Made by a program: the position numbers and the translations under genes. From positions 155,843 through 219,842 of the forward strand of contig JAUMUM010000001.1 in the NCBI GenBank assembly GCA_030530685.1: a DNA stretch of 64,000 nt. Reading direction: 5' to 3'. The first letter of the stretch is position 1; each line of letters opens with the position of its first letter. This document shows positions 1 through 9,388 of the stretch, in pieces. This DNA comes from Actinomycetaceae bacterium. GTDB taxonomy: Bacteria; Actinomycetota; Actinomycetes; Actinomycetales; Actinomycetaceae. The notes beneath the pieces were generated by a model, which saw only the letters and a list, made by a program, of their open reading frames with translations, made no database searches and had not been told where the DNA came from.

Positions 1-816
1 GGCCAGGCGCAACCAGGCCAACCGCAAGGCCAGTTCGGTGCTGGCCAACTCGGCGACAGTCAACCTTACGGCCAGCAGTACGACCAGTTCGGCGCCAGCC
101 AGCAGTACGGCCTGCACGGCCAACTCCAGCAGCCATATGGCCAGTTCCAGCAGGCCGCCCCTCCCCCGCAGCAGGCGGCGTCGTCCAACTGGGACGACGG
201 CGGCTACAAGCCAGGAGGGCAGGACCCCATACCGCTGTCGAAGAGCTCGATCACGCTGCGACCGGCCATGACCAGCTCGTCGCTTGTCTCTTATCTGGTC
301 GTCGGGGGTTTCGGCGCTGCGTGCCTCTACGGCGCCGTGTGGAATATCGTGCGGGACGAAGGAACGATCGCGGCGGCCATCGCTCTCTTCGTCATCGGCG
401 TTCTCATTTCACTCGCGCTTCTCTACATGATGTCTGTACGGACGGTCCTCGACGCCCAGGGGATTCACCTGCGCGCCTATAAGCGCAGTCGCAGTTTCCC
501 GTGGCCGACCTCGCGCACGAGCTTCTTCGTCCGCATCACCCAGGGAGGAGGCAGCGCCCGTAACGTCAACAATGGCGCCGATGCCTATTTCGTGACGGAG
601 GACGGCCAGCCGATAGCTCTCAGCGGCCTGTCGTGGCGTGGCCCCAGCGCCACCGAGCTGGAGGTCAAGGGCGTCAGGGAGTGCACGCGCATCTGGCAGT
701 GGGCGGTGGCCCGAGGCTACACGCGAGAGACCGGCCAGTATGTCCCGATCAAGGGAGGCCTGGGGATCAAGCAGGCGCTGCGCGACGCGCAGGAGGGCAA
801 GTTCGGGCTGCGGTGA
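1..816 (+). CDS. Q/G/P-rich membrane protein, 5' end outside window
   Basis: The reading frame is open from base 1 and ends at a TGA at 814-816, so the start lies upstream of the window. The first 75 or so codons are low-complexity, with repeated Gly-Gln-Phe and Gln-Gln-Tyr groups plus Pro/Ala, as in disordered extracellular or cytosolic tails of actinobacterial membrane proteins. Two hydrophobic segments follow (about bases 280-345 and 365-430). After them comes a soluble domain of about 120 residues that resembles the bacterial PH-like domains found after paired helices. The ATG at 268 is only an internal methionine because coding sequence clearly continues upstream. Function unknown. Confidence 0.75.
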   Translation, partial: GQAQPGQPQGQFGAGQLGDSQPYGQQYDQFGASQQYGLHGQLQQPYGQFQQAAPPPQQAASSNWDDGGYKPGGQDPIPLSKSSITLRPAMTSSSLVSYLVVGGFGAACLYGAVWNIVRDEGTIAAAIALFVIGVLISLALLYMMSVRTVLDAQGIHLRAYKRSRSFPWPTSRTSFFVRITQGGGSARNVNNGADAYFVTEDGQPIALSGLSWRGPSATELEVKGVRECTRIWQWAVARGYTRETGQYVPIKGGLGIKQALRDAQEGKFGLR

Positions 817-985
817 GGGGCGGCGGATGCCGGCGAGCTGCTGCGGCGCTGAGGGACGAGGCCGGCACGTCACTGCAGCCTGCGTCGATCCGGCAAGCCG
901 CGGCCAACCTGCGCGAGGCCGGTAAACCGCCACGAGCCCACCTCCGCACTTCACCCACTCCACGCAGCGCCGATTAGCGCACCAA

Positions 986-3900
986 CTAGTTGCTCTCCTC
1001 TTTCGCGATCAATCCATGGAAGCGATCAAAGAAGACGAGAAGCCTCTGGATCACCCGCCGTTTCTTCTCACTGCGATTGCCTTCCGATGTAAAGCGAGAG
1101 ACGGGCGGCAGCACACCGGTGATATCCATGCCGACGGTACGAAGATGGCCGTCGCGGAAAGCGATCTCAATGAAGGCGCGAGTCTCCTCGGGGCGGAGCC
1201 GTTCTTCCGCGATGATTGCTTCGAGTTCGGCATTGCACCTGGCCGCGACGAAGTCACGCCACTCGACATCGATCTCCCCGTCCATGGAAACCGACTCAAC
1301 GAAGTCTTCGACAAGGTCCTTCTTGTTACGCAACGTCGGACTGGCGAGAACGGCGCGACTGATCTCTTCGCGGATTTCTTTGTCGTCGCCGTCACCGTGC
1401 TGCTCACGATACTTCTCAACGAGCATGAGAATGTAGGCGACATTGATGTCCACCTGTTTGATCAACTCGATTTCGAAGACCACATCGTCGTTGATGACCT
1501 CTTTGTCCGTCTCCCTTTCCTGTCGAAATTCTGCGTAGAGGTCTAGGTAGATGCTGCGGTAGTCCTGCTTTTGGCGTTCGGTCAGGATCTCGTCGTTCGC
1601 AAAGTCATCAAACGAGGTAAGGATGTTCTCCAACCGCAGAATCTGGCCGAAAAGCTGAATGAATTCCCTCTGCAAGTCCTCCCCTATGATCGGTTCGTCG
1701 AGAGGGAAGGAAGAAAGTAGCTCGCTCACCTTAGCGGTGTATTCCTCAAGGTAGTCACCGTATGGCTTAAGCATGACAACGCCGTGTGCGTCCTTGTTCC
1801 CGAACAACTCGAGCGCGGCATTCGTCTCCTCTGACAGGTCTCGGAAGGTGACGATGTTGCCGTAGGTTTTCACCCGGTTCAATATGCGGTTCGTGCGCGA
1901 GTAGGCCTGGATCAAGCCGTGTGCTCTAAGGCTCTTATCGACGAATAGGGTGTTGAGGGTGGTCGCATCGAAACCGGTAAGGAACATGTTCACCACGATG
2001 ACCATATCCAGTTCGCGGTTCTTCAGACGCTGGGATAGATCCTTGTAGTAGTTCTGGAATTTGTCGGCGCTAGTGTCGTAGCTGGTATCGAATAGATCGT
2101 TGTAGTCCTGAATCGCGTCCTCCAAGAATGCGCGTGCATCTTGAGAGAGCGCGTCGGTATCGAAGGCCTCGTCGTCAAGTATCCCGTCGTCACTGGCGTC
2201 GTTGGCACCATATGAGTATATGAGACCAATCTTCAGTCGCTGCTCGGCAGGCACGATTTCCTGGTTTACCTGGAAGCACGTGTAGTAACGTCGCGCGGCG
2301 TCAATGGACGCGGTGGCGAAGATAGCGTTGAATCCCTTGATGCGCCTACGCTCCTGAATGGCCTCGATTCGACTGCGACTTCGAGCGGTCTCAGTGACGT
2401 TCGCAATGACGGAGTGTTCATAGCTGGAACTGCGTTTAGTCTTCTGAGCGAAGTGCTCAAGCGTGTATTTCACGATCTTCTCGATGCGATCGGACGCGAG
2501 CAGCGCTCTTTCCGTGTCGATCGCGGAGACTTTCTTGTCGACCACCTCGCCGACTTGGACGGTGTTGACGTAGTCGACGCGGAAAGGCAGCACGTTCTTA
2601 TCGGTGATGGCGTCGACGATCGTGTACGTGTGGAGCTTATCTCCGAATGCCTGTTCCGTGGTTTTAAGCCTCGGATTTCCACCAGAACCAGCGTTTCTTG
2701 AGAATATCGGCGTTCCCGTGAACCCAAAGAGGTTGTATCGTTTGAAGGCTTTGGTAATGGCCGTGTGCATATCGCCGAATTGCGAGCGGTGACACTCGTC
2801 GAAGACGATCACCATATGGCCGCCAAAGATCTCATGGCCCTTGTGCGCCTTGATGAACGTGGAAAGCTTCTGAATCGTCGTAATGATGATCCGGGCTTGT
2901 GGGTCTTCCAGTTGCCGCTTGAGCACATTGGTAGAGGTGTTGGAGTTAGCGGCCCCTTTCTCAAACCGGTCATACTCTCGCATCGTTTGGTAGTCGAGGT
3001 CCTTACGGTCGACGACGAATAGCACTTTGTCCACACCTGGAAGCCTCGACGCGAGTTGAGCTGTCTTGAACGAGGTCAGGGTTTTTCCCGAACCGGTCGT
3101 GTGCCACACATATCCACCGGCTTTGATGGTGCCAAGTTGCTTGTAGTTCGTGGAAGTGTTGATCTTCTGTAGGATTCGCTCGGTAGCGACGATTTGGTAG
3201 GGCCGCATGACCAGCAGCATCCGATCGGTCGTGAGAACGCAGTACTTCGTGAGGATGTTCAGCAGCGAGTGTTTTGCGAAGAACGTCTTGGTGAAGGCTG
3301 GCAGGTCACGGATCGGCCTATTCTCCGCATCTGCCCACCATGACGTGAACTCGAAGCTGTGCGATGTTTTGCGAGTTCTGTTGGCCTTGCGAGTGCCTTC
3401 GGTTTCTTTGAGATGCTGGCTGCGGGTGGTGTTCGAGTAGTACTTCGTCAACGTCCCGTTCGATATGACGAATAGCTGAACGTATTCGAACAGACCGGTG
3501 CCGGACCAGAAGCTGTCCCTCTGGTAGCGGTTGATCTGGTTGAACGCCTCGCGAATATCGACACCTCGCCGCTTGAGTTCAACATGGACCATAGGCAGTC
3601 CATTGACCAGGATTGTCACGTCATAGCGATTGGCGTACTTCGCGCCTCCTTGGCCCTGTGCAACCTCGTACTGGTTGATGACTTGAAGACGATTGTTGTG
3701 AACGTTCTGCTTGTCCAAAAGCGCGATATTCTTGGTGGATCCGTCATCACGCCTGAGAAGCTGAACATGGTCTTCTTGAATGCGTTCCGTTTTCTTGACG
3801 ATGCCGTCCTTCTTCCCGGCTATGCTGCTTTCAAAGAAGCGTTTCCATTCGGCATCCGAGAACGTAATGCGGTTCAAGGCTTCGAGTTGCTTGCGGAGAT

Positions 3901-4102
3901 TGGCAGTCAGTTCGTTTTCTGACGTGATGGGTAGGTATTCATAGGCCTGGGACTGAAGCAACCGGATGAACTCGCGCTCAAGTTCAGCTTCCGATTGGTA
4001 TGAGGTCGCCGCTTGCTCTTCCGGGATGTACTTGGCGACAACGGTGCTCTCTCCGCTCATCGCCACAACATCGTATTTGACTGCTTCTCCATGCTCACTC
4101 AT
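986..4102 (-). CDS. hsdR: Type I restriction enzyme, R subunit (HsdR)
   Basis: This is the restriction and translocation subunit: it pumps DNA towards the HsdM2S core and cleaves at a distance when the site is unmethylated. At 1038 residues it has the usual family length. The N-terminal nuclease domain carries an acidic residue followed by E-L-K (TILVNG then HVELKRRG, about residues 165-180). The motor has Walker A TTGSGKT (about 335) and a DECH box (FDECHRSQFG, about 437). It is the last gene of a minus-strand operon, and its ATG overlaps the end of the GIY-YIG gene by 8 bases. No frameshift is visible, so the enzyme is probably active. Confidence 0.95.
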   Translation of the reverse strand: MSEHGEAVKYDVVAMSGESTVVAKYIPEEQAATSYQSEAELEREFIRLLQSQAYEYLPITSENELTANLRKQLEALNRITFSDAEWKRFFESSIAGKKDGIVKKTERIQEDHVQLLRRDDGSTKNIALLDKQNVHNNRLQVINQYEVAQGQGGAKYANRYDVTILVNGLPMVHVELKRRGVDIREAFNQINRYQRDSFWSGTGLFEYVQLFVISNGTLTKYYSNTTRSQHLKETEGTRKANRTRKTSHSFEFTSWWADAENRPIRDLPAFTKTFFAKHSLLNILTKYCVLTTDRMLLVMRPYQIVATERILQKINTSTNYKQLGTIKAGGYVWHTTGSGKTLTSFKTAQLASRLPGVDKVLFVVDRKDLDYQTMREYDRFEKGAANSNTSTNVLKRQLEDPQARIIITTIQKLSTFIKAHKGHEIFGGHMVIVFDECHRSQFGDMHTAITKAFKRYNLFGFTGTPIFSRNAGSGGNPRLKTTEQAFGDKLHTYTIVDAITDKNVLPFRVDYVNTVQVGEVVDKKVSAIDTERALLASDRIEKIVKYTLEHFAQKTKRSSSYEHSVIANVTETARSRSRIEAIQERRRIKGFNAIFATASIDAARRYYTCFQVNQEIVPAEQRLKIGLIYSYGANDASDDGILDDEAFDTDALSQDARAFLEDAIQDYNDLFDTSYDTSADKFQNYYKDLSQRLKNRELDMVIVVNMFLTGFDATTLNTLFVDKSLRAHGLIQAYSRTNRILNRVKTYGNIVTFRDLSEETNAALELFGNKDAHGVVMLKPYGDYLEEYTAKVSELLSSFPLDEPIIGEDLQREFIQLFGQILRLENILTSFDDFANDEILTERQKQDYRSIYLDLYAEFRQERETDKEVINDDVVFEIELIKQVDINVAYILMLVEKYREQHGDGDDKEIREEISRAVLASPTLRNKKDLVEDFVESVSMDGEIDVEWRDFVAARCNAELEAIIAEERLRPEETRAFIEIAFRDGHLRTVGMDITGVLPPVSRFTSEGNRSEKKRRVIQRLLVFFDRFHGLIAKEESN

Positions 4103-5102
4103 TGCCGCGCCCCTCCGCTTCGGCGCTCATTGAAGATTCGTCGCTACTCCCGTTCTCGACAAGGCCATCCTGTTCGGCACCAGCCCAGTCGGCGTCAATA
4201 TCGTCGATGCCCCTATTCTCCCAGTCGGCGTAGGTCCCACCTTCCCAGGTCCAACTTGTTCGGCCGTTGCAGCTGCGCCCACAGGCAATCGCACCCGCGG
4301 TGGAGGGAGATGAGAAAGGAATGTCGCGGGCAACGATTCCGGTCTTCCCATCAACGACTATGGAGCCGTCCGCAACGAGTTTGTCATGCTGCGCCTTATA
4401 CGAGGCATAGGAACGGCGTGTCTGTTCGCTGCCACCAGGACGAGTCCATGAACCGACCACATGGGAGTCTTTAAGCATGACGAACTCGTCACCGACAACA
4501 CGGGCACGAGCGTCGACCCCATTCCGCCGATTCACAAGCGTGAAAATGGGAGACTCACGCGGAGCAGTTGGCGTGAAGACCTCACCACTTGTATCGGTGG
4601 TCCGCAGAACGTTAACGCCTAGTACCGGCAGAACGCCGCGCACCTGGTCAAGGAAGGTTTCCGCGTCGGATTCCTGCGCTTCGGAAAGTTTGCGTGGCTG
4701 TGGGCTTTGCTTGTTGTCACAGAGTGTGCATCGCTCTGCTTTTGTCGCAATTTCAAGAAGGCGAGCCTCGAGATAACCCCAGTGCCCTTCATTGAAAGAG
4801 TCCTCGCGGGATGAAATGAGGACTGCCCTATTCCACCAGTCTTTTTTACGTTGGTGGTCGGAGAACCTATGGGAGAAGTCCTCTGTACGACCTATGTAGC
4901 AGAGCGTGCTCTTGATCGCATCTGGGTCGTCACCGAGTAGGAAATAGACGCCGTTAGTCTGGGCGTCGGGGCGCGAGAGCAACCGTTGCAAGTCCTTTCG
5001 CGGCCCAACGAGGACATGACCGGTCCAGCCAGACACGTTGGCAGTAGTAATCCCGCCAGGTTCGCCGTCGACGAGGAAGAGCTCGATATGTTTACCCCTC
5101 AT
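4095..5102 (-). CDS. GIY-YIG nuclease family protein with DUF4357-like C-terminus
   Basis: 335 residues. Around residues 50-115 the protein has the GIY-YIG arrangement: GVYFLLG, then CYIGRT, then an Arg-rich helix with His, and a Glu in YLEARLLEIA, matching the catalytic core. The C-terminal region (about 240-300) with RTSWTWEGGTYADWEN resembles DUF4357, a domain often attached to these nucleases or to type I RM loci. It sits between hsdS (4-base gap) and hsdR (8-base overlap), so it is co-translated with the restriction genes. Proteins of this kind are common hsd-operon passengers. Whether it cuts DNA, modulates restriction, or protects against modified phage DNA is not known. Confidence 0.85.
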   Translation of the reverse strand: MRGKHIELFLVDGEPGGITTANVSGWTGHVLVGPRKDLQRLLSRPDAQTNGVYFLLGDDPDAIKSTLCYIGRTEDFSHRFSDHQRKKDWWNRAVLISSREDSFNEGHWGYLEARLLEIATKAERCTLCDNKQSPQPRKLSEAQESDAETFLDQVRGVLPVLGVNVLRTTDTSGEVFTPTAPRESPIFTLVNRRNGVDARARVVGDEFVMLKDSHVVGSWTRPGGSEQTRRSYASYKAQHDKLVADGSIVVDGKTGIVARDIPFSSPSTAGAIACGRSCNGRTSWTWEGGTYADWENRGIDDIDADWAGAEQDGLVENGSSDESSMSAEAEGRGNE

Positions 5103-5106
5103 GTGC

Positions 5107-6327
5107 TTACTTCCTTTCGGGGAATGTCAAAAGTCGGTCACGGTAGTACTCGTATTGCTTACGTCGCGCGGCGATCTCGGCCGGCAAGCCGGAGGTGAGG
5201 TCATTGACGAGAGCGTCGAATTTGTCTAGGACTTCAGCTATACGGCGTTGTTCAGACAAAGAAGGAAGGGGAATCGGGAACCTTCTAATCAATCTTGCAT
5301 TGAGGTCTAAGCGCGCTCCACGACCAAGCGCCTTGAGTTGCCGATATCTATGACTCACCCAATGGAAAACGTAACGATAATCGGCCTGCATATGATTAAT
5401 CTCTATATTGCAGCAATGCTGGTTGGTCGTCAAAGGAACCTTATTGATGGCGCAACGCCCTGCAGTTGCGCCTGAAATTGCCACGATCACGCAATTTGCT
5501 GGAATCCAGGAAACTCCGGTTTCCCGCAGAGCCCTGTCAGTTATGAAAACTTTGGTCTTCCATATGTCGTGGAACTGGATTTCATTCGTTCGGAGCCAGG
5601 GAATAGTACCTTCGTTGTAATACTCCGGGGCACCAGCCTTTGGGGTAGCACCAGAGGATACTCGTGTCGAGATAGCCTCCAAAGTTGTCCACTCCGCTTC
5701 TTGCACACGGTCGTCCTCAAATATCCTCGCGCGGTAATAGTCGTATTGCTTGCGACGAGCCTCCAGCTCGGCCTCCAGCTCGGCCTCCAGCTCAGTGAAC
5801 TGATCCAGTATTCTCACGATCTCATGTTGCACCTCAAGCGGCGGCACCGGAACACGGATCTTTGCAAGATTCTTGGCAGAAAGCTCAATAACCTTGGTCC
5901 CAAAGGCATACTTCCTCTTTTCTATCGCGAACTCTGCTGAGCGAAAATAGTAGGAAAGAAACTTGGTATCCTGCGCTGAGTGTAAAACAGTCGCATGTCC
6001 GCCAGTTACGACCTCGGTCTTGCCACACCAAGCGACGGCTTTACCCACGTCTTCCATATTCTCACTAGTGTTCGCCACAACGAGGGCACCCGGAGGAACG
6101 ATGGTCAGTTTCGCAGCGTAGTCGGGTTCAACGTACGCGCACGTTCTTGAGGTATGAATTCCGTAACGTGTGTAAATGTGCCCGTAATGGATGGCGCCAA
6201 CACCATGCTCTCGAAATGTTGATTTTGGCATACCACTTCCTCGCACGAGTTTGGCGATATCTCCAATTGCCCGGTACTCCACCCCGTCCGGACACAGATC
6301 ACGGAGCATGTCTTCTATCCGGCTCAC
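5107..6327 (-). CDS. hsdS: Type I RM specificity subunit (HsdS)
   Basis: 406 residues with the two-fold organisation of HsdS: target recognition domain 1, a central helical spacer ending in ARRKQYDYYR, target recognition domain 2, and a second helical region ending in ARRKQYEYYR. The near-identical ends of the two helical conserved regions show the internal duplication typical of the family. It determines the bipartite DNA target of the HsdM/HsdR complex. The GTG start overlaps the hsdM stop (GTGA). The central spacer contains three Glu-Leu-Glu-Ala repeats encoded by 12-bp tandem DNA repeats, described separately. Confidence 0.95.
   Translation of the reverse strand: MSRIEDMLRDLCPDGVEYRAIGDIAKLVRGSGMPKSTFREHGVGAIHYGHIYTRYGIHTSRTCAYVEPDYAAKLTIVPPGALVVANTSENMEDVGKAVAWCGKTEVVTGGHATVLHSAQDTKFLSYYFRSAEFAIEKRKYAFGTKVIELSAKNLAKIRVPVPPLEVQHEIVRILDQFTELEAELEAELEARRKQYDYYRARIFEDDRVQEAEWTTLEAISTRVSSGATPKAGAPEYYNEGTIPWLRTNEIQFHDIWKTKVFITDRALRETGVSWIPANCVIVAISGATAGRCAINKVPLTTNQHCCNIEINHMQADYRYVFHWVSHRYRQLKALGRGARLDLNARLIRRFPIPLPSLSEQRRIAEVLDKFDALVNDLTSGLPAEIAARRKQYEYYRDRLLTFPERK
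5759..5794 (-). repeat. Three 12-bp tandem repeats in the HsdS central spacer
   Basis: On the plus strand three copies of GCCTCCAGCTCG follow each other exactly (5759-5770, 5771-5782, 5783-5794, the last base differing). They encode repeated ELEA in the helix between the two target recognition domains. In EcoR124/EcoDXXI-type HsdS proteins the number of four-residue repeats at this position sets the spacing between the half-sites. Repeat gain or loss would keep the reading frame. Confidence 0.85.
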
Positions 6328-7892
6328 TTTGTGCCCTCCAGCTCTGCGACGATCTCGTCAATCGACGAGCGAAGCTCAACTTGGCGCGCAACGATCCTTT
6401 GGATCTCTGCATTGAGCTCCGATATATCCACCACTTCTTGCGTGTTCTCTTGCTCCACGAAGCTCGACACCGAGAGCGTGTAGCCGTCCTCGGCAATCGA
6501 CTCATTGTCAACCAACGCAGCAACGTGATCCACGCTGACACGGGCCTCCAACACATCGAGAATCCTCTGTTGATGTTTCGGCAGAAGCTTGTTCTTATTC
6601 CCCTCGCGACTGAACTGGTCCGAAGCATCCACGAACAGCACAGCACTGTCAGCCTTCGATTTCTTGAGCACGATAATGCAGGTCGCGATAGTCGTGCCAA
6701 AGAACATGTCCGGTGGAAGCTGAATGACCGCGTCGACATAGTTATTGTCGACAAGGTACTTGCGGATCTTCTGCTCGGCACCACTGCGGTAGAGCACGCC
6801 GGGAAACTCGACAATAGCGGCAGTGCCATCGACAGCGAGACTCGAAAGAATGTGCATGGTGAACGCCAAGTCCGCTTTCGACTTGGGCGCGAGCACTCCC
6901 GCAGGAGCAAAACGTTCATCGTTGATGAGCAGCGGGTTTGCGTTACCCTCCCACTTAATCGAATAGGGAGGATTGGAGACGATCGCTTCGAACGGTTCTT
7001 CGTGTCGGTGCTGCGGGTCCGTGAGGGTGTCCCCGTGGGCGATGTCAAACTTCTCGTAGTTCACGTCGTGCAGGAACATGTTGATGCGAGCCAGGTTGTA
7101 GGTGGTCAGGTTAATTTCCTGACCGAAAAAGCCTTGGAGCACGTTCTCTTTGCCGAGCACTTTGGCAAACTTCAGCAGCAGCGAACCCGATCCAGCCGCA
7201 GGATCGTACACTTTGTTCACTCGGTTCTTTCCTATCACCGTAATGCGCGCGAGCAATTCGGAGACCTCCTGGGGCGTGTAGTACTCACCTCCAGACTTAC
7301 CGGCACTTGAGGCGTACATCTGCATGAGGTACTCATACGCGTCGCCAAACAAGTCGATCGAGTTATCCTCGAAGCTTCCAAGCGGGAGGTCACCCACCGC
7401 GTTAAGAATCTTGACGAGCTTCTCGTTACGTTTGGCAACGCTCGATCCGAGTCTGGAACTATTGGGGTCAAGATCGTCGAATAGTCCCTTGAGATCACCT
7501 TCTGCCGCGGTGCCTACAGCCGAACCCTCAATGTTCTTGAAGACGCGGGCAAGAGTCTCATTGAGGTTGACGTCCTGGGCCGCCTTGGCCCGGACATTGC
7601 AAAAGAGTTCGGACGGGAGGATGTAAAAGCCCTTCTCTTCAACCGTCTGCTCGCGTCCATACTCTGCGACCGAATCGTCCAGTTGCGCGTAGTCGAAATC
7701 GAGAGCGCCGGCCTCGCGCTCGCCCCTGTTGACGTATGCGGTGAGATTCTCGGATATGAAGCGATAGAACAGCGTTCCAAGCACGTATGCCTTGAAGTCC
7801 CAACCATCAACGGCGCCTCGTAGGTCGTTGGCAATGCGCCAGATCGTACTGTGCAGCTCCTCGCGCTGTCTTTCCTTTGAGGTCGGTGTCAT
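6324..7892 (-). CDS. hsdM: Type I RM DNA methyltransferase subunit (HsdM)
   Basis: N6-adenine methyltransferase of the type I system, needed for both modification and restriction. The chosen ATG at 7892 gives 522 residues, is preceded by AGGAAAAG at good spacing, and yields the family-typical beginning (ERQREELHSTIWRIANDLRG). A longer frame to 8030 exists but lacks a ribosome binding site. An N-terminal HsdM helical domain is followed by the SAM-binding motif DPAAGSGSLL (about residue 230) and the catalytic NPPY (about 310). First gene of the hsdM-hsdS-GIY-YIG-hsdR operon. Confidence 0.95.
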   Translation of the reverse strand: MTPTSKERQREELHSTIWRIANDLRGAVDGWDFKAYVLGTLFYRFISENLTAYVNRGEREAGALDFDYAQLDDSVAEYGREQTVEEKGFYILPSELFCNVRAKAAQDVNLNETLARVFKNIEGSAVGTAAEGDLKGLFDDLDPNSSRLGSSVAKRNEKLVKILNAVGDLPLGSFEDNSIDLFGDAYEYLMQMYASSAGKSGGEYYTPQEVSELLARITVIGKNRVNKVYDPAAGSGSLLLKFAKVLGKENVLQGFFGQEINLTTYNLARINMFLHDVNYEKFDIAHGDTLTDPQHRHEEPFEAIVSNPPYSIKWEGNANPLLINDERFAPAGVLAPKSKADLAFTMHILSSLAVDGTAAIVEFPGVLYRSGAEQKIRKYLVDNNYVDAVIQLPPDMFFGTTIATCIIVLKKSKADSAVLFVDASDQFSREGNKNKLLPKHQQRILDVLEARVSVDHVAALVDNESIAEDGYTLSVSSFVEQENTQEVVDISELNAEIQRIVARQVELRSSIDEIVAELEGTK

Positions 7893-8218
7893 GTCGCTCT
7901 TTTCCTGTGCCTGAGGCGCATTCTTCACTTGTTCGAGAAGGTCGGTCCTAGCGTACAACCAGCCGCCGACACTTTTCGCGGTTGCGTTCTTTAGGCAGGG
8001 TCGCACGATGGCTGCGTTCCGGTTGTACATGTGAGCAAGTAAGTCTCTCGCAGGTCACCAGTGACTGACGATGGGCTATCTCATAGATCGCGTAGTTCTC
8101 AAGTCGTTCGGGAAAACACACCGACTCGACCCATACGCGGTCACATCGACCATCACGTACCCCAATTCAGGTCGGTCAACAGCACAGGTAGATTCGCGAG
8201 CTGATGCCGCGCTTCCCT
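7893..8218. other. Non-coding gap between hsdM and the helicase gene
   Basis: About 326 bases between the downstream end of the Gabija-like helicase gene and the start of hsdM, both on the minus strand. It should hold the hsdM promoter, but no convincing -35/-10 pair stood out. The plus-strand frame 8071-8298 reads as non-protein-like and overlaps the helicase gene. No terminator hairpin with a T-run was seen. Confidence 0.4.
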
Positions 8219-9388
8219 TTACATCCCTACTTTCAAGAGATGCTCGTTGCCGTCAAAAAGTGATGGGCAATAGTGGGCCGACCACACTTCCACGTTAGTA
8301 ATCGCAGGTGCCAGACAGTTACTTCGCACGGCTTTGACAACGACAGCCACGGAATACTTAGCACGCGTAACTGCTACATAAAAGGCGCAGGCAGCCTTGC
8401 CTTTGAGAGGCCGACCCTTGCAGATAAAGTCACGTATTGGCTCTGTAGCCAATACGGCCACACGTTCGTAGGTACGGCCTTTTGAAACACCAAAGTTGAT
8501 TGGATCGAAAGAGTCACATTCCTTCCACGAGTCTTTGGAACGGCGGAGCACGATTGGTTTGAACTCCTTGTAATAGGCATCAAGGTCATCCTCTGAGATG
8601 AGGAACACTCCATCATGGCCAGTGCGTTCATTCATCCGCGAAGTAGTTCGCGTAAACCCATATTCATCAGGAAAGATGGAATCAGAAAAGTCGGCTATTG
8701 TCTGATTGAACCTGTACGTTTCCGCCTTTTCGCAGATGTCGAGCACGCTCAAGTCTAGCTGCCGATACCAATCCAGGAGGTTCAGCCGATCAGCCTTCTT
8801 GTTCTTCGGGGACTTCAGACTGCTGTCTAAGAGGGATTGTCGGCTGTCGCCAACGAGCAAGCATGGCACGTGGCCTTGTTGCAAGAGCTTCTTTATGACC
8901 TCCAAACCATAGCGGCTGATGTCTTGAGCCTCGTCAACGACGATCTCATCGTAGATCCTCTGGAGCCGGTACTCGACACGCCCTTCGGCCTTGACTAAGA
9001 CCTGGTAAGCAAGCTCTTCTATGTTGTCTCTGTAGACCAATCCGGTATCTGTGAAGTATCGCCTTGGATCTTGCTGCTTCTTGTAGAGAAGATCTTCTTT
9101 CTCCTCACCGGCTTCGAACAAAAAGCCTGTGATCGTCACATCCGGGAACAACAGCGGGAGGTAGGGGCGTATGACGTGGTTAAGAAGGAAGGCATACCAT
9201 CCCATTACTTCAGGAATCCCAGATGCTGAGTGGACAGAATTCGCAAGTCTCCCCTCTAGCTCGTCTTGCCCAGACTGGGTCAGCGTTATAACAAGTCTAC
9301 GTTTATCCGATGACGCACTTGCACAATACGCAACGATGTGTTCAGTCTTTCCGGAACCTGCGCAAGCATGGATGAACCTATGTTTCAC
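8219..9388 (-). CDS. Compact UvrD/Rep-like helicase, GajB-like
   Basis: 389 residues of superfamily 1 helicase type: motif I ACAGSGKTE at residues 8-16, motif II VVDEAQDIS (about 150), a motif III-like LLVGDSRQS (about 177), and a C-terminal YVAVTRAK (about 343), the usual motif VI of UvrD-like proteins. It is shorter than the roughly 490-residue GajB of Bacillus Gabija. The GTG start overlaps the stop of the OLD-type ATPase gene (GTGA), so the two are coupled. An ATPase/TOPRIM nuclease followed by a UvrD-like helicase is the Gabija arrangement. Assignment as Gabija rests on this architecture, not on a search. Confidence 0.8.
   Translation of the reverse strand: MKHRFIHACAGSGKTEHIVAYCASASSDKRRLVITLTQSGQDELEGRLANSVHSASGIPEVMGWYAFLLNHVIRPYLPLLFPDVTITGFLFEAGEEKEDLLYKKQQDPRRYFTDTGLVYRDNIEELAYQVLVKAEGRVEYRLQRIYDEIVVDEAQDISRYGLEVIKKLLQQGHVPCLLVGDSRQSLLDSSLKSPKNKKADRLNLLDWYRQLDLSVLDICEKAETYRFNQTIADFSDSIFPDEYGFTRTTSRMNERTGHDGVFLISEDDLDAYYKEFKPIVLRRSKDSWKECDSFDPINFGVSKGRTYERVAVLATEPIRDFICKGRPLKGKAACAFYVAVTRAKYSVAVVVKAVRSNCLAPAITNVEVWSAHYCPSLFDGNEHLLKVGM

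Noticed and set aside
6147..7310. Plus-strand ORF of 387 codons opposite hsdM
   Set aside because: Antisense to the SAM-binding and catalytic motifs of HsdM; no family resemblance.
8071..8298. Plus-strand ORF of 75 codons between hsdM and helicase genes
   Set aside because: No ribosome binding site, overlaps the end of the helicase gene, composition not protein-like.
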